Numbered from the stretch's first letter, positions 15,288-26,895 are shown. The stretch: 64,000 bases of DNA from Lacticaseibacillus pantheris DSM 15945 = JCM 12539 = NBRC 106106 (GCF_001311175.1 NZ_BBAI01000006.1:1-64000); one strand, 5' to 3'. Notes: generated by a model not told the origin, from the sequence alone. Translations and numbers: made by a program.

Positions 15288-17375
15288 ATGGCTAACAAGC
15301 GTGAATTCCCACTTGAAAAGACCCGTAACATTGGGATCATGGCCCACATCGACGCTGGTAAGACAACTACCACTGAACGTATCCTGTACTACACGGGTAA
15401 GATTCACAAGATCGGTGAAACTCATGACGGTGCTTCCCAGATGGACTGGATGGCTCAGGAACAAGAACGTGGTATCACGATCACTTCCGCCGCTACCACT
15501 GCTCACTGGAAGGGCAACCGGATTAACATCATTGATACCCCAGGGCACGTTGACTTCACTATCGAAGTTGAACGTTCCCTCCGTGTCCTAGATGGTGCGA
15601 TTACCGTTCTGGACGCCCAGGCCGGTGTTGAACCACAGACCGAAAACGTTTGGCGTCAGGCCACCACGTACAGCGTTCCCCGGATTGTGTTCGTCAACAA
15701 GATGGACAAGATTGGTGCGGACTTCCAGTACTCCGTTGGTACTATCCGCGACCGTTTGGGTGCTAACGCCCACGCCGTGCAGTTGCCAATCGGTGCCGAG
15801 GACAAGTTCGAAGGTGTTATCGACCTGCTTGAAATGAAGGCCGACCTGTACGACGAAGACGAACTCGGGACTGAATGGGATACTGTTGATATCCCAGACG
15901 AATACAAGGAACAGGCAGAAGCCGCTCGCCAGGAGCTGGTTGAAGCCGTTGCCGACGTTGACGATGACGTTATGGAGAAGTACCTGAACGGTGACGATAT
16001 TAGCGTTGCTGAACTGAAGGCCGCTATCCGTAAGGCTACCATCAACTTGGAATTCTTCCCTGTTTTGGCTGGTTCTGCCTTCAAGAACAAAGGTGTGCAG
16101 ATGTTGCTCGACGCCACTGTGGACTACCTGCCTAGCCCACTGGACGTTAAGCCATACAACGCCACTGACCCTGACTCTGGTGAACAGGTTGAACTGATGG
16201 CCGGCGACGACAAGCCTTTTGCCGCTTTGGCCTTCAAGATTGCCACCGACCCATTTGTTGGTCGTCTGACTTTCATCCGTGTTTACACTGGTAGTTTGGA
16301 ATCCGGTTCTTACGTTGAGAACACGACTAAGGGCAAGCGTGAACGTGTTGGTCGTCTGCTGCAAATGCACAGTAACCACCGTGAAGAAATCCCAGAAGTC
16401 TTTTCTGGTGATATCGCCGCCGTTATCGGTTTGAAGAACACCACTACTGGTGACTCCCTGACCGACCAGGATCACCCGTTGGTTCTGGAATCCCTTGAAA
16501 TTCCTGACCCAGTTATCCAGGTTTCCGTTGAACCTAAGTCCAAGGAAGACCGTGACAAGCTGGACATTGCCATCCAGAAGCTGGCTGAAGAAGACCCAAC
16601 GTTCCAGGCTGAAACTAACCCTGAAACTGGTGAAACTTTGATTGCTGGGATGGGTGAATTGCACCTGGACATCATGGTTGACCGTATGCGTCGTGAATTC
16701 AACGTTGACGCGCAGATTGGTGAACCACAGGTTGCCTACCGTGAAACCTTCACGAAGCAGGCTAGTGCACAAGGTAAGTTTGTGCGTCAGTCTGGTGGTA
16801 AAGGTCAGTATGGTGATGTTTGGGTTGAATTCACACCTAACGAAGAGGGTAAGGGCTTCGAATTCGAAGACGCTATCGTCGGTGGTGTTGTTCCTCGTGA
16901 ATACATTCCATCCGTTGAGCAGGGTCTGAAGGAAGCCATGGCCAATGGTGTATTGGCTGGCTACCCACTGATTGACGTTAAGGCTAAGCTGTATGATGGT
17001 TCTTACCACGAAGTCGATTCTTCTGAAGCAGCGTTCAAGGTTGCCGCATCGATGTCCCTGAAGGCCGCTGCGCCTAAGGCTGGTGCCGTTATCCTCGAAC
17101 CAATCATGAAGGTTGAAGTTGTGGCCCCAGAAGACAACTTTGGTGACGTTATGGGCCAGGTTACTGCTCGTCGTGGCCGCGTTGAAGGTATGGAGGCTCG
17201 TGGTAACGCCCAGGTGGTTAACGCCATGGTACCGCTGGCCGAAATGTTCGGTTACGCTACTACCCTGCGTTCTGCAACCCAGGGTCGTGGTACCTTCACG
17301 ATGACTTTTGACCACTACGAAGCAACGCCTAAGTCTATTCAAGAAGAAATCATCAAGAAGAACGGCGGCCAGTAA
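15288..17375 (+). CDS. fusA: Elongation factor G
   Basis: 695-aa translocation GTPase, frame unbroken. G1 [13 protein letters not shown] near residue 18, G3 DTPGHVDF near 83, G4 NKMD near 137, then domains II to V ending with the ribosome-binding [11 protein letters not shown] region. ATG follows GAGAGGAG. Third gene of the str operon, but the usual tuf gene does not follow; a terminator does. Confidence 0.97.
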   Translation: MANKREFPLEKTRNIGIMAHIDAGKTTTTERILYYTGKIHKIGETHDGASQMDWMAQEQERGITITSAATTAHWKGNRINIIDTPGHVDFTIEVERSLRVLDGAITVLDAQAGVEPQTENVWRQATTYSVPRIVFVNKMDKIGADFQYSVGTIRDRLGANAHAVQLPIGAEDKFEGVIDLLEMKADLYDEDELGTEWDTVDIPDEYKEQAEAARQELVEAVADVDDDVMEKYLNGDDISVAELKAAIRKATINLEFFPVLAGSAFKNKGVQMLLDATVDYLPSPLDVKPYNATDPDSGEQVELMAGDDKPFAALAFKIATDPFVGRLTFIRVYTGSLESGSYVENTTKGKRERVGRLLQMHSNHREEIPEVFSGDIAAVIGLKNTTTGDSLTDQDHPLVLESLEIPDPVIQVSVEPKSKEDRDKLDIAIQKLAEEDPTFQAETNPETGETLIAGMGELHLDIMVDRMRREFNVDAQIGEPQVAYRETFTKQASAQGKFVRQSGGKGQYGDVWVEFTPNEEGKGFEFEDAIVGGVVPREYIPSVEQGLKEAMANGVLAGYPLIDVKAKLYDGSYHEVDSSEAAFKVAASMSLKAAAPKAGAVILEPIMKVEVVAPEDNFGDVMGQVTARRGRVEGMEARGNAQVVNAMVPLAEMFGYATTLRSATQGRGTFTMTFDHYEATPKSIQEEIIKKNGGQ

Positions 17376-17400
17376 TTTTTTTTACTGACTGCAAATGAAA

Positions 17401-17438
17401 CGCCCGCACGGTTTTTCGACCGTCGCGGGCGTTTTTTT
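17401..17438 (+). terminator. Terminator after fusA
   Basis: CGCCCGCACGGT pairs with ACCGTCGCGGGCG (one bulge), then T7. Strong intrinsic terminator; the convergent minus-strand gene ends just downstream. Confidence 0.9.
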
Positions 17439-17468
17439 GTCGACTCGACTTTTATTATAGAAGTAATT

Positions 17469-18017
17469 TTAAATGATGGTGGCGCCTAGTACGCTACGGA
17501 AATGGTTCAGCGCCCATTCCTGACCGCCGGGAGTGAAGGTGGCGGTGGCATCCGCATTGATGGTAATATGGTAGCCGAGATTATACGCGTCAACAGCAGT
17601 GTGCAGTACGCAGATGTCGGTGCAAACGCCGACGAGCTCTAGGTCACGAACGTTGCGTTCGCGCAACCAGATATCCAGCGTGGTACCGGCGAAACTCGAA
17701 TAGCGCGTTTTGGCAAAGGCGTTGACGCGCTCTTGGTCCTGGTGCTGACTGAACCAGTCGCCGGTTCGACCGTAGTAGTCGCGCCCCCAAGTATTGAGTT
17801 CGTTGTGCGGCGGGAACAGCTTGGTTTCGGGGTGAAACTGATCGCCAGCCACGTGCAGGTCCGCGGGTAGGTAAACCCAACCGCCTTCTGCAAGCGTCTT
17901 ATCCGCAGCGGCGACAATTGCCTCGTCAATGGCCTGGGCGGGCGCTCCAGCCGTCAATGCTCCGTCCGTTGCGACAAAATCATTCGTGTAGTCGATGATG
18001 AGTAATGCGTTAGTCAT
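17469..18017 (-). CDS. pncA: Nicotinamidase / isochorismatase-family hydrolase
   Basis: 182-aa cysteine hydrolase. The expected triad is visible: Asp in LLIIDYTNDF near residue 9, Lys in FAKTRYSSF near 103, Cys in GVCTDICVLHTA near 136. Metal-ligand type residues occur in PADLHVAGDQFHPE. The length and order fit nicotinamidase, which turns nicotinamide into nicotinate for NAD salvage. A wider isochorismatase-like substrate cannot be ruled out. ATG after GGAGGAAATT. It is a single gene between fusA and the S10 operon, reading opposite to both. Confidence 0.8.
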   Translation of the reverse strand: MTNALLIIDYTNDFVATDGALTAGAPAQAIDEAIVAAADKTLAEGGWVYLPADLHVAGDQFHPETKLFPPHNELNTWGRDYYGRTGDWFSQHQDQERVNAFAKTRYSSFAGTTLDIWLRERNVRDLELVGVCTDICVLHTAVDAYNLGYHITINADATATFTPGGQEWALNHFRSVLGATII

Positions 18018-18440
18018 AATTTCCTCCTGGTTTGCGGCTGTAGTTAAGATTGGGATGAGTCACTTGACGTGTCTTGACACCTATTCTACAACAGAAAACA
18101 ATCAATGAAAATGGCCTGCAAACGTCAAGTGGGTGATTCCCTACAATGGTATGGGTAATCCGAACAAGTGGGGGAGCATCAGCCAACGAGGGTCGGCATA
18201 CGCGAACAATGAAAGTAGCACAATAAACATGCATAAAGGCCTTGAACTCGGGCTTAATATCATGTATACTTACAAAGTTGCAGGTTAATTCGGGGCGCAG
18301 TGCGCGTTCCGGAGCGGTTTGCACGAGTATAGCGCAGATGTGAGAGGTTGCGACACGCCCGGCCGCTTTGCCACGGAGAGCGCGACGGAAATTTTCACGG
18401 AGCTAGTCTACTAATGATAATAGACGAAGGAGGACACACA
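18018..18440 (+). promoter_or_regulatory. Intergenic region with the S10 operon promoter and leader
   Basis: Between the divergent pncA-type gene and rpsJ. At 18242-18270 lies TTGAAC, 17 bp, TATACT, a good vegetative promoter. The following leader of about 170 nt is GC-rich and could fold, consistent with leader control of ribosomal operons, but I could not identify a known motif. Confidence 0.75.
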
Positions 18441-18749
18441 ATGGCAAAACAGAAGATTCGGATCCGGCTCAAGGCTTACGAGCACCGGATTATCGATCAG
18501 TCCGCAGAGAAGATTGTTGAGACCGCAAAGCGCACAGGTGCTACGATCTCTGGCCCAATCCCACTGCCAACGGAGCGTACACTTTACACGGTGCTGCGTT
18601 CCCCACATAAGCACAAGGATTCACGGGAACAGTTCGAAATGCGCACGCACAAGCGTCTGATCGACATTGTTAACCCAACGCCAAAGACAGTTGATGCTTT
18701 AATGAAGCTTGACTTGCCTAGCGGTGTTGATATCGAGATTAAACTTTAA
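18441..18749 (+). CDS. rpsJ: 30S ribosomal protein S10
   Basis: 102 aa, first gene of the S10 operon; also known as the NusE antitermination partner. Start ATG at 18441 after GAAGGAGGAC; the upstream in-frame extension to 18348 lies in the leader. The signature block [22 protein letters not shown] is present. rplC follows after 25 bp. Confidence 0.96.
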   Translation: MAKQKIRIRLKAYEHRIIDQSAEKIVETAKRTGATISGPIPLPTERTLYTVLRSPHKHKDSREQFEMRTHKRLIDIVNPTPKTVDALMKLDLPSGVDIEIKL

Positions 18750-18774
18750 TCTGTAAGAAACTGGAGGTGTACCC

Positions 18775-19409
18775 ATGTCTCGAAAAGGAATCTTAGGTAA
18801 AAAGGTCGGCATGACCCAGGTCTTTACTGACAACGGCGAGTTGGTTCCAGTTACTGTCATTGACGTAACTGGCAACACGGTATTGCAGGTTAAGACTGAC
18901 GCAACTGATGGCTACGAAGCCGTTCAGTTGGGGTTTGGCGACAAGCGTGAAGTTCTGTCCAACAAGCCAGAAGCTGGCCACGCAAAGAAGGCAGACACCA
19001 CCCCTAAGCGCTTCATTAAGGAGATCCGTGATGTAGCGCTTGATGATTATGAGGTTGGTGCCGAAGTTAAGGCTGACACCTTTGCAGCAGGCGACATCGT
19101 GGATGTCACCGGGATTACAAAGGGTCACGGATACCAAGGTAACATCAAGAAAGACGGTCAGCGTCGCGGTCCTATGGCCCACGGTTCTCGCTACCACCGT
19201 CGTCCTGGTTCACTTGGTGCCATCATTAATCGTGTGTTCCCTGGTAAGAAGTTGCCAGGCGCATGGGTAACAAGAAGGTTACCATGCAGAACCTCGAAGT
19301 TGTGGCTGTAGATACTGACCACAACGCATTGCTCATCAAGGGTAACGTCCCTGGGGCAAACAAGTCCTTTGTTACCGTTCGCACGGCTGTTAAGTCGGTC
19401 GCAAAATAA
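18775..19409 (+). CDS. rplC: 50S ribosomal protein L3 (one frameshift)
   Basis: About 211 aa after repair; an early assembly protein near the peptidyl-transferase centre. Starts [17 protein letters not shown]; the conserved loop [18 protein letters not shown] is present. One C is missing at 19259-19261 (CCAGGCGCATGG for CCAGGCCGCATGG). The true C-terminus is [17 protein letters not shown], ending at TAA 19407. Confidence 0.94.
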
Positions 19410-19433
19410 ATCACGAAGGGAGGACATTAACAG

Positions 19434-20057
19434 ATGGCTAACGTTACTTTGTACAAGCAAGATGGCTCAGAAAACGGCTCCGTTGAATTAAACGATGCAA
19501 TTTTCGCCATTGAACCAAACCAGAACGTGGTGTTTGATGCAATCATCATGCAGCGTGCTTCTCTTCGTCAGGGCACCCACGCGGTTAAGAACCGTTCCGC
19601 CGTTTCTGGCGGTGGCCGCAAGCCATGGCGTCAGAAGGGTACCGGTCGTGCCCGTCAGGGTTCCATCCGTTCACCACAGTGGCGTGGCGGTGGGATCGTC
19701 TTCGGACCAACCCCACGTAGCTACAGCTACAAGCTGCCTAAGAAGGTTCGTCGCCTGGCCCTGAAGTCTGTACTTTCCGAGAAGGTTACAGACCAGAACC
19801 TGGTTGTTGTTGACGCTTTGAGCTTCGACGCACCAAAGACGAAGGCATTCGCACAGGCAATGACTGCCCTGAACGCCAACGAAAAGACCTTGGTTGTTCT
19901 GGAAGCCGGCAACGACAACGCTGCTTTGGCTGCCCGGAACCTGCCAAACGTCAAGGTGGTTGTTGCTGATGGTATCAACGTTTTGGATATCGTTAACAAC
20001 AACAAGCTGGTTGTCACACAAGCAGCTCTCCAAAAGATTGAGGAGGTATTCGCATAA
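19434..20057 (+). CDS. rplD: 50S ribosomal protein L4
   Basis: 207 aa, intact. The exit-tunnel loop [20 protein letters not shown] near residue 65 is clear. ATG after GGGAGGAC. Its stop overlaps the rplW start (TAATG), implying coupled translation. In some bacteria L4 represses its own operon; no such site was recognised here. Confidence 0.96.
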   Translation: MANVTLYKQDGSENGSVELNDAIFAIEPNQNVVFDAIIMQRASLRQGTHAVKNRSAVSGGGRKPWRQKGTGRARQGSIRSPQWRGGGIVFGPTPRSYSYKLPKKVRRLALKSVLSEKVTDQNLVVVDALSFDAPKTKAFAQAMTALNANEKTLVVLEAGNDNAALAARNLPNVKVVVADGINVLDIVNNNKLVVTQAALQKIEEVFA

Positions 20058-20341
20058 TGGATGCACGCGATATTATTCTTCGCCCAATCATTACCGAACA
20101 GTCTACCGCCGAGATGGACAACCGCAAGTACACGTTCGAAGTTAACCTGAAGGCCGACAAGACCCAGGTTAAGCGCGCAGTCGAAGAAATCTTCGGCGCC
20201 AACGTTAAGAACGTCAACATTGCTAATGTTCGCGGCAAGAAGAAGCGCCAGGGTCGTTACGAAGGTATGACTCGTCGTCGTCGCAAGGCGATTGTGACCC
20301 TGACTGCTGATTCCAAAGACATCAAGATTTTCGAAGATTAA
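20057..20341 (+). CDS. rplW: 50S ribosomal protein L23
   Basis: 94 aa. L23 sits at the tunnel exit and docks trigger factor and SRP. Starts [17 protein letters not shown]; family core [20 protein letters not shown]. Overlaps rplD by one base. Confidence 0.95.
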   Translation: MDARDIILRPIITEQSTAEMDNRKYTFEVNLKADKTQVKRAVEEIFGANVKNVNIANVRGKKKRQGRYEGMTRRRRKAIVTLTADSKDIKIFED

Positions 20342-20372
20342 TTCGAAAAATTTTTAAAAGGAGGTTAATAAC

Positions 20373-21205
20373 GTGGCGATTATTAAGTACAAACCAACCA
20401 CCAACGGTCGTCGTAACATGTCTGGTTCCGACTTTGCCGACATCACCAAGAAGCGTCCTGAACGCTCCCTGTTGGAAAGCCAGAGCCACACCGCCGGCCG
20501 TAACGCACATGGACACATTACTGTCCGTCACCGTGGCGGTGGTAACAAGCAGTTCTACCGTGTGATTGATTTCAAGCGGCAGAAGGATGACATTACCGCT
20601 AAGGTAACGGCCATCGAATACGATCCAAACCGTACAGCAAACATTGCTTTGCTGACATATGAAGATGGGGTTAAGTCCTACATCCTAGCACCAAAGGGCC
20701 TGAAGGTGGGCGACAAGGTTGTTTCTGGCCCTGACGCCGACATTAAGCCTGGTAACACGTTACCATTGACTAACATTCCTGATGGTACTTTGATTCACAA
20801 CGTTGAATTGAAGCCAGGCAAAGGTGGTCAGTTGGCACGTTCCGCTGGTGCTTCCGCACAGTTGCTGGGTCACGATGGCAAGTACGTCACCGTTCGCCTG
20901 TCTTCCGGTGAAGTCCGGATGATCCTCTCCGTCAACCGTGCAACGATTGGTGAAGTTGGTAACGCAGAACACTCACTGATCAGTATTGGTAAGGCCGGTC
21001 GCAAGCGTTGGCTCGGTTTCCGTCCAACTGTTCGTGGTTCGGTTATGAACCTAACGATCACCCACATGGTGGTGGTGAAGGTAAGGCTCCTATCGGTCGT
21101 CCATCTCCTCTTTCCCCATGGGGTAAGAAGACGTTGGGTAAGAAGACGCGTGATCACAAGGCTAAGTCCGAGAAGTTCATCGTCCGTCACCGTAAGCACA
21201 AGTAA
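20373..21205 (+). CDS. rplB: 50S ribosomal protein L2 (one frameshift)
   Basis: 277 aa after repair. GTG start after AAAAGGAGG. Core [20 protein letters not shown] and the C-terminal catalytic-centre loop [18 protein letters not shown] are present. One C is missing at 21050-21052 (GAACCTAACG for GAACCCTAACG). In the shifted frame a spurious ORF runs on into rpsS because of that gene's own +1 error. The real stop is TAA at 21203-21205. Confidence 0.94.
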
Positions 21206-21238
21206 ACCACTACGATTAGTAGTTAAGGAGGTCACAAA

Positions 21239-21521
21239 ATGGGTCGCAGTCTTAAAAAAAGGACCTTTTGCCGATGCCAGCCTTCTAAAGAAGGTTGAGG
21301 CACAGGCAGATAACGAGAAGAAGACCGTCATCAAGACCTGGTCTCGTCGTTCAACTATTTTCCCAAGTTTCATCGGCTACACCTTTGCAGTGTACGATGG
21401 CCGGAAGCACGTTCCAGTTTACGTGTCTGAAGACATGGTTGGTCACAAGCTCGGTGAGTTTGTCCCAACACGGACTTTCCGTGGCCACGCCGTTGATGAC
21501 AAGAAAACCGGCGCACGCTAG
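21239..21521 (+). CDS. rpsS: 30S ribosomal protein S19 (one frameshift)
   Basis: 93 aa after repair, typical length. ATG at 21239 after AAGGAGG. The start [12 protein letters not shown] is broken by one extra A in the run at 21254-21260 (7 A instead of 6). The remainder ([30 protein letters not shown]) is intact. Confidence 0.94.
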
Positions 21522-21538
21522 AAAGGAGCAATTCAGAC

Positions 21539-21892
21539 ATGGCTGAAACAATTACGTCTGCAACCGCAACGGCGAAGACAGTACGAATTGCTGCTCGCAA
21601 AGCGCGGTTGGTAATCGACTTGATTCGCGGCCGGAGCGCAGCAGAAGCTCTGGCAATCCTTGAATTCACGCCTCGCGCGGGTTCACCGATCATTGCTAAG
21701 GTATTGAAGAGTGCGATTGCTAACGCAGAACACAACTTCGACTTGGATGCACAAAACCTGTACGTCAAGGACGCTTTCGTTAACGAAGGCCCAACCTTGA
21801 AGCGGTTCCGTCCACGGGCCAAGGGTTCTGCATCACCAATCAACAAGCGTACGAGTCACATCACCGTGACCGTCGCTGAGCAAGAAGCATAA
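21539..21892 (+). CDS. rplV: 50S ribosomal protein L22
   Basis: 117 aa, intact. L22 lines the exit tunnel; its beta-hairpin ([20 protein letters not shown]) is the site of macrolide-resistance changes in the family. ATG after GAAAGGAG. 17 bp after rpsS. Confidence 0.95.
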   Translation: MAETITSATATAKTVRIAARKARLVIDLIRGRSAAEALAILEFTPRAGSPIIAKVLKSAIANAEHNFDLDAQNLYVKDAFVNEGPTLKRFRPRAKGSASPINKRTSHITVTVAEQEA

Positions 21893-21905
21893 GGAGGGAT
21901 AACGC

Positions 21906-22565
21906 GTGGGTCAAAAAGTAAATCCTAATGGGTTCCGTGTCGGTGTCATTCGTGACTGGGAAGCTAAGTGGTATGCCGAGAAGGACTATGCCACATTCCT
22001 GCACGAGGACCTGCACATCCGCGAATTCATTAACAAGAAGCTCGCCGATGCGTCTGTCTCGACCATCGAAATCGAGCGTGCCGCTAACAAGGTCAACATT
22101 TCTATCCACACCGCTAAGCCAGGGATGGTTATCGGTAAGGGTGGTGCTCAGGTCGAAGCCCTGCGTAAGGACATCGTTGCCCTGACCGGCCGTAACGTGC
22201 ACATTAACATTGTTGAAATTAAGAAACCTGACCTGGACGCCAAGTTGGTTGCTGATAACATCACCGACCAGTTGGAACAGCGTATTGCATTCCGTCGCGC
22301 AATGAAGCAGACGATGCAGCGCTCAATGCGTGCAGGTGCTAAGGGTATCAAGGTACAGACGTCCGGCCGTTTGAACGGTGCCGACATGTCTCGCCGTGAG
22401 CACTATTCCGAAGGGACTGTGCCTCTGCACACTCTGCGTGCGGATATTGATTACTCTTGGCAGGAAGCTAAAACCACTTACGGTAAGCTGGGCGTTAAGG
22501 TCTGGATCTACCGTGGTGAAATCTTGCCGGAAAAGGCAAATAACTCTGCGAAGGGAGCGAAGTAA
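21906..22565 (+). CDS. rpsC: 30S ribosomal protein S3
   Basis: 219 aa, GTG start after AAGGAGGG. Contains the KH domain [19 protein letters not shown]3 forms part of the mRNA entry helicase. 13 bp after rplV, 3 bp before rplP. Confidence 0.96.
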   Translation: MGQKVNPNGFRVGVIRDWEAKWYAEKDYATFLHEDLHIREFINKKLADASVSTIEIERAANKVNISIHTAKPGMVIGKGGAQVEALRKDIVALTGRNVHINIVEIKKPDLDAKLVADNITDQLEQRIAFRRAMKQTMQRSMRAGAKGIKVQTSGRLNGADMSRREHYSEGTVPLHTLRADIDYSWQEAKTTYGKLGVKVWIYRGEILPEKANNSAKGAK

Positions 22566-22568
22566 CCA

Positions 22569-23000
22569 ATGCTAGTACCTAAGCGTGTTAAGCACCGCCG
22601 TGAATTCCGTGGCAAGATGCGTGGCGCCGCAAAGGGCGGCACCAAAGTTGACTTTGGTGAATATGGACTGCAGGCTCTGGAATCCCACTGGATCTCCAAC
22701 CGTCAGATTGAAGCTGCTCGTGTTGCCATGACCCGTTACATGAAGCGTGGTGGTAAAGTTTGGATCCGTATCTTCCCACACAAGTCCTACACCAGTAAGG
22801 GTGTTGGTGTACGTATGGGTAATGGTAAGGGTGCACCAGAAGGCTGGGTAGCCGTTGTTAAGCGCCAGAAGGTGATGTTTGAAGTTGGTGGCGTCTCTAA
22901 AGAGGTCGCAACTGAAGCATTGCGTTTGGCTTCTAACAAGCTCCCAATCCGTACCAAGGTGATCGAGCGCCAGGAAGCAGGTGAGCAGAATGAAGGCTAA
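22569..23000 (+). CDS. rplP: 50S ribosomal protein L16
   Basis: 143 aa. Starts [19 protein letters not shown] and contains [13 protein letters not shown], the loop near the A and P sites. The end overlaps the rpmC start by 11 bp, suggesting translational coupling. Confidence 0.95.
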   Translation: MLVPKRVKHRREFRGKMRGAAKGGTKVDFGEYGLQALESHWISNRQIEAARVAMTRYMKRGGKVWIRIFPHKSYTSKGVGVRMGNGKGAPEGWVAVVKRQKVMFEVGGVSKEVATEALRLASNKLPIRTKVIERQEAGEQNEG

Positions 23001-23184
23001 AGAAATTACCGCATTGAGCACTGCTGAGATGTTGGACAAGGAAAAGCAATACAAAGACGAATTGTTCAACCTCCGTTTCCAGCAGGCAACCGGTCAGCTG
23101 GAAAACACTGCTCGTTTGAAGCAGGTTAAGAAGAACATTGCCCGGATTAAGACGGTTCTGCGTCAGCAGCAACTGAACAAATAA
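22990..23184 (+). CDS. rpmC: 50S ribosomal protein L29
   Basis: 64 aa, helical. ATG at 22990 ([14 protein letters not shown]) is preferred to an in-frame GTG at 22981, both inside the end of rplP. Core [20 protein letters not shown] is diagnostic. L29 sits beside L23 at the tunnel exit. Confidence 0.94.
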   Translation: MKAKEITALSTAEMLDKEKQYKDELFNLRFQQATGQLENTARLKQVKKNIARIKTVLRQQQLNK

Positions 23185-23204
23185 TCGGAAAGGAGCCCAG
23201 TACT

Positions 23205-23468
23205 TTGGAAGAACGTAATAGTCGTAAAGTTTATCAGGGCCGCGTTGTCTCTGACAAGATGGACAAGACCATTACCGTCGAGGTCAACACTACCAAGACC
23301 CACCCGGTATATGGCAAGCGTGTTAAGTACTCCAAGAAGTACTACGCCCAGGATGACGAAAATGCCGCCCACGTAGGTGACACTGTTCGCATCATGGAAA
23401 CACGTCCTCTGTCAAAGAACAAGCGTTTCCGGTTGCTCGACATTGTCGAGAAGGCCGTTATTATCTAG
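23205..23468 (+). CDS. rpsQ: 30S ribosomal protein S17
   Basis: 87 aa from a TTG start after AAAGGAGC. OB-fold; core [20 protein letters not shown] and [19 protein letters not shown]. 20 bp after rpmC. Confidence 0.94.
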   Translation: MEERNSRKVYQGRVVSDKMDKTITVEVNTTKTHPVYGKRVKYSKKYYAQDDENAAHVGDTVRIMETRPLSKNKRFRLLDIVEKAVII

Positions 23469-23498
23469 AGCATTTCGTGACGAAAGGAGGACACAACA

Positions 23499-23867
23499 GT
23501 GATTCAACAAGAAAGTCGCCTCAAAGTGGCAGACAACTCCGGTGCACGCGAAATCCTCGTGATTAAGGTCCTTGGTGGTTCTTACCGCAAGACCGGTAAC
23601 ATCGGTGACGTCGTAGTCGCAACTGTAAAACAGGCAACACCAGGTGGCGTTGTCAAAAAGGCAGATGTCGTTAAGGCTGTGATTGTACGGACTAAGTCAG
23701 GTGCTCACCGTACCGACGGTTCATACATCAAGTTTGACGAAAATGCCGCAGTCATCATCAATGATGACAAGACGCCAAAGGGTACGCGTATCTTTGGCCC
23801 CGTTGCTCGTGAGTTGCGTGACAACGACTTTATGAAGATCGTTTCACTAGCACCCGAAGTTCTGTAA
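23499..23867 (+). CDS. rplN: 50S ribosomal protein L14
   Basis: 122 aa, GTG start after AAAGGAGGAC. Family start [19 protein letters not shown] and tail [14 protein letters not shown] are clear. Contributes to the 30S bridge; also the target of the ribosomal silencing factor RsfS. Confidence 0.96.
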   Translation: MIQQESRLKVADNSGAREILVIKVLGGSYRKTGNIGDVVVATVKQATPGGVVKKADVVKAVIVRTKSGAHRTDGSYIKFDENAAVIINDDKTPKGTRIFGPVARELRDNDFMKIVSLAPEVL

Positions 23868-23889
23868 TTTTCATAGGAGGAGGTGCAAC

Positions 23890-24201
23890 ATGTTATTCAA
23901 AACAGGTGATAAGGTGCGTGTCATGCGTGGAAAAGACGCTGGCAAAGAAGGCACCATCAAGCAGGTCCTGAAGAGTAAGGACCGCGTCATCGTTGAGGGC
24001 ATCAACATGGTTAAGAAGCACGTGAAGCCGTCGAATACTAACCCTAACGGTGGTATCGTCGATGCTGAAGCAGCAATTCACGTTTCTAACGTCATGTTGC
24101 TCAACCCGAAGGACAACAAGCCATCCCGTGTCGGTATCGCCGAACAGGACGGCAAGCGTGTGCGCGTAGCCAAGAAGTCTGGCACCGCTCTCGACAAGTA
24201 A
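23890..24201 (+). CDS. rplX: 50S ribosomal protein L24
   Basis: 103 aa. KOW motif region [21 protein letters not shown] at the N-terminus. Assembly initiator. ATG after AGGAGGAGG. 22 bp from both neighbours. Confidence 0.95.
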   Translation: MLFKTGDKVRVMRGKDAGKEGTIKQVLKSKDRVIVEGINMVKKHVKPSNTNPNGGIVDAEAAIHVSNVMLLNPKDNKPSRVGIAEQDGKRVRVAKKSGTALDK

Positions 24202-24223
24202 AGGAAAGGAGGACCTATTTTTC

Positions 24224-24766
24224 ATGGCAAACCGTTTACAAGAACGTTATAAGCAGGAAATTGCACCGGCGCTGAACAAGCAGTTCAGTTACAAGAGCAC
24301 GATGCAGACGCCAAAGATTGACAAGATTGTTTTGAACATGGGTGTTGGTGATGCTACACAGAACGCCAAGAACCTTGACGAAGCCGTTAGTGAATTGGCA
24401 CTGATTTCTGGTCAGCAGCCAATGACGACTAAGGCTAAGAAGTCAATTGCCAACTTCCGTCTGCGTGAAGGCATGCCAATTGGTGCGAAGGTCACCCTTC
24501 GTGGCGAGCGGATGTACGACTTCCTGGACAAGTTAATCAACGTTTCCCTACCACGTGTCCGTGACTTCCGCGGTATCTCACCAAAGAGTTTCGACGGTCG
24601 TGGCAACTACACCCTGGGTGTACGCGAACAGTTGATTTTCCCAGAAATCGACTATGACAAGGTTAACCACGTACGTGGGCTCGATGTTGTCATTGTTACT
24701 ACTGCGCAAAATGATGAAGAAGGTCTCGCACTGCTCAAGCAGTTCGGGATGCCATTCGCTAAGTAA
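24224..24766 (+). CDS. rplE: 50S ribosomal protein L5
   Basis: 180 aa, intact. [19 protein letters not shown] and [19 protein letters not shown] are the family blocks. Binds 5S rRNA with L18. ATG after AAAGGAGGACC. Confidence 0.96.
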   Translation: MANRLQERYKQEIAPALNKQFSYKSTMQTPKIDKIVLNMGVGDATQNAKNLDEAVSELALISGQQPMTTKAKKSIANFRLREGMPIGAKVTLRGERMYDFLDKLINVSLPRVRDFRGISPKSFDGRGNYTLGVREQLIFPEIDYDKVNHVRGLDVVIVTTAQNDEEGLALLKQFGMPFAK

Positions 24767-24779
24767 GGAGGTCAACCAC

Positions 24780-24965
24780 TTGGCTAAGAAGTCTTTAATT
24801 GTAAAGAACCACCGGCCTGCTAAGTTCGCTGTTCAAGAATACACTCGTTGCGAACGCTGTGGTCGGCCACACTCCGTTTACCGCAAGTTCAAGCTTTGCC
24901 GGATTTGCCTTCGTGAGTTAGCACACGCCGGTCAGATTCCTGGTTTGAAGAAGGCCAGCTGGTAA
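24780..24965 (+). CDS. rpsN: 30S ribosomal protein S14, zinc (type Z) form
   Basis: 61 aa from a TTG at 24780 with AAGGAGGTC upstream; the longer in-frame extension into rplE is not real. Two CxxC pairs (CERCG and CRIC) bind one zinc, so this is the zinc-dependent form. 13 bp after rplE. Confidence 0.95.
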   Translation: MAKKSLIVKNHRPAKFAVQEYTRCERCGRPHSVYRKFKLCRICLRELAHAGQIPGLKKASW

Positions 24966-24996
24966 TCAATTCACTTAGACAAAGGAGGTTAAATCA

Positions 24997-25395
24997 ATGG
25001 CTCTGACAGATCCTATTGCAGACTACTTGACTCGCATTCGTAACGCCAACATGGTGCGTCACGAAAGCCTAGAAGTACCTGCTTCCAAGATGAAGAAATC
25101 CCTTTCCGAAATCTTGAAGAACGAAGGGTTCATCCGTGACTACGAAGTTATCGATGACGACAAGCAAGGCATGATCCGCATCTTCCTGAAGTACGGGAAG
25201 GACAACGAAAAGGTCATCTCTGGTTTGAAGCGTATCAGCAAGCCCGGCTTACGTACTTACGTTAAGGCGGACGCTGTCCCTAAGGTTCTCAATGGTCTCG
25301 GGATTGCAATCATTTCCACTTCCAACGGTGTTATCACCGACAAGGAAGCTCGTGCCAAGAACGTCGGTGGCGAAGTACTCGCCTACGTTTGGTAA
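24997..25395 (+). CDS. rpsH: 30S ribosomal protein S8
   Basis: 132 aa. Starts [19 protein letters not shown]-terminal block [20 protein letters not shown]. Central-domain 16S binder and, in E. coli, the spc operon regulator. ATG after AAAGGAGG. Confidence 0.96.
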   Translation: MALTDPIADYLTRIRNANMVRHESLEVPASKMKKSLSEILKNEGFIRDYEVIDDDKQGMIRIFLKYGKDNEKVISGLKRISKPGLRTYVKADAVPKVLNGLGIAIISTSNGVITDKEARAKNVGGEVLAYVW

Positions 25396-25424
25396 TACAA
25401 AATTAACAAAGGAGGTGCCTACCT

Positions 25425-25955
25425 GTGAGTCGTATTGGTTATAAGGACGTCACGCTGCCAGAAGGGGTTTCTGTTTCCCGCGACGGCAACGTTGTGACCG
25501 TTAAGGGTTCCAAGGGTGAACTCACCCGCGAACTGAGCGCCGACATTAAGATGACGGTGGACGGTAACACGGTATCATTTGACCGTGACAACGATAATTT
25601 AAAGGCTATCCACGGTACTACCCGTGCCGTATTCAACAACATGGTTGTTGGGGTAACTGAGGGCTTCAAGAAGGACTTGTCTCTGGTCGGTGTTGGTTAC
25701 CGTGCCCAGATGCAGGGTTCTAAGCTGGTCCTGAACGTTGGTTACTCTCACCCGGTTGAAATGGAAGCACCAGAGGGCGTGAAGGTTGAAGTGCCTAGCA
25801 CAACTGCCATCACTGTTTCTGGTATCAGCAAAGAGAAGGTTGGCCAGTTCGCCGCTGAAATCCGCGCTGTCCGCTCCCCAGAACCATACAAGGGTAAGGG
25901 TATCCGTTACGTCGATGAATATGTTCGGCGTAAGGAAGGTAAGACTGGTAAGTAG
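25425..25955 (+). CDS. rplF: 50S ribosomal protein L6
   Basis: 176 aa, GTG start after AAAGGAGGTG. Duplicated fold; C-terminal signature [20 protein letters not shown]. Lies close to the GTPase centre. Confidence 0.96.
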   Translation: MSRIGYKDVTLPEGVSVSRDGNVVTVKGSKGELTRELSADIKMTVDGNTVSFDRDNDNLKAIHGTTRAVFNNMVVGVTEGFKKDLSLVGVGYRAQMQGSKLVLNVGYSHPVEMEAPEGVKVEVPSTTAITVSGISKEKVGQFAAEIRAVRSPEPYKGKGIRYVDEYVRRKEGKTGK

Positions 25956-25998
25956 TAGTCAGTTATTGGCTGCATAAAACATTTATGAGGTGAACATT

Positions 25999-26358
25999 GT
26001 GATTTCAAAGCCAGATAAGAACAAGACTCGTGCAAAGCGCCACGCGCGTGTACGGGGCAAGATTTCTGGTACGAGCGAGCGCCCACGCTTGAACGTATTC
26101 CGTTCCAACAAAAACATCTACGCTCAATTAATTGATGACGTAGCGGGTGTGACGTTAGCAAGTGCCTCCACTCTCGATAAAGAAGTTAAAGCCGATGCTA
26201 CTAAGACTGAACAAGCCGCAACGGTTGGTGAACTGATTGCCAAGCGTGCCGTTGCTGCTGGTAAGGCCAACGTAGTTTTCGATCGTGGTGGTTACGTCTA
26301 CCATGGTCGTGTTGCTGCACTAGCCGAGGCTGCTCGCGAGAACGGCCTCGAATTCTAA
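25999..26358 (+). CDS. rplR: 50S ribosomal protein L18
   Basis: 119 aa. I take the GTG at 25999 ([15 protein letters not shown]), 6 bp after AGGTGA, over the in-frame GTG at 25990, which overlaps that ribosome site. C-terminus [20 protein letters not shown] is diagnostic. Binds 5S rRNA. Confidence 0.94.
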   Translation: MISKPDKNKTRAKRHARVRGKISGTSERPRLNVFRSNKNIYAQLIDDVAGVTLASASTLDKEVKADATKTEQAATVGELIAKRAVAAGKANVVFDRGGYVYHGRVAALAEAARENGLEF

Positions 26359-26378
26359 CACAGGAGGAAAAACCTAAC

Positions 26379-26882
26379 ATGGCATCATTTATCGATCCAA
26401 ACCAACTCGATTTGGAAGACGAAGTCGTCGCTATCAACCGAGTTACTAAAGTTGTCAAGGGTGGTCGCCGCCTGCGTTTCGCTGCTATTGCGATTGTTGG
26501 TGACAAGAACGGCCACGTCGGCCTTGGTACTGGGAAGGCTCAGGAAGTTCCTGAAGCTATCCGCAAGGCCGTTGAAAACGGTAAGAAGAACCTGATTGCA
26601 GTGCCACGTGTTGGTACTACGATTCCGCACGAAGTGATTGGTCACTACGGCGCTGGTGAAGTGCTGTTGAAGCCATCCGTTGAAGGTTCTGGGGTTGCCG
26701 CTGGTGGTGCCGTCCGTGCCGTTATGGAATTGGCCGGTATCGGTGATATCACTAGTAAGTCCCTTGGTCGTAACACACCAATCAACATGGTTCGTGCTAC
26801 CATCGAAGGCTTGAAGCAGCTGAAGACCGCTGAAGAAGTTGCTGATCTGCGCGGCGTGTCCGTTGCACACCTACAAGACTAG
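26379..26882 (+). CDS. rpsE: 30S ribosomal protein S5
   Basis: 167 aa. Double-stranded-RNA-binding-like N-domain ([19 protein letters not shown]) and C-domain ([20 protein letters not shown]). Site of spectinomycin-resistance changes in the family. ATG after AGGAGG. Confidence 0.96.
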   Translation: MASFIDPNQLDLEDEVVAINRVTKVVKGGRRLRFAAIAIVGDKNGHVGLGTGKAQEVPEAIRKAVENGKKNLIAVPRVGTTIPHEVIGHYGAGEVLLKPSVEGSGVAAGGAVRAVMELAGIGDITSKSLGRNTPINMVRATIEGLKQLKTAEEVADLRGVSVAHLQD

Positions 26883-26895
26883 GAGGTAGTCAACA

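Noticed and set aside
20373-21521. A single 382-codon ORF joining rplB and rpsS
   Set aside because: It arises from a lost C in rplB and an extra A in rpsS; both proteins are complete in their own frames.
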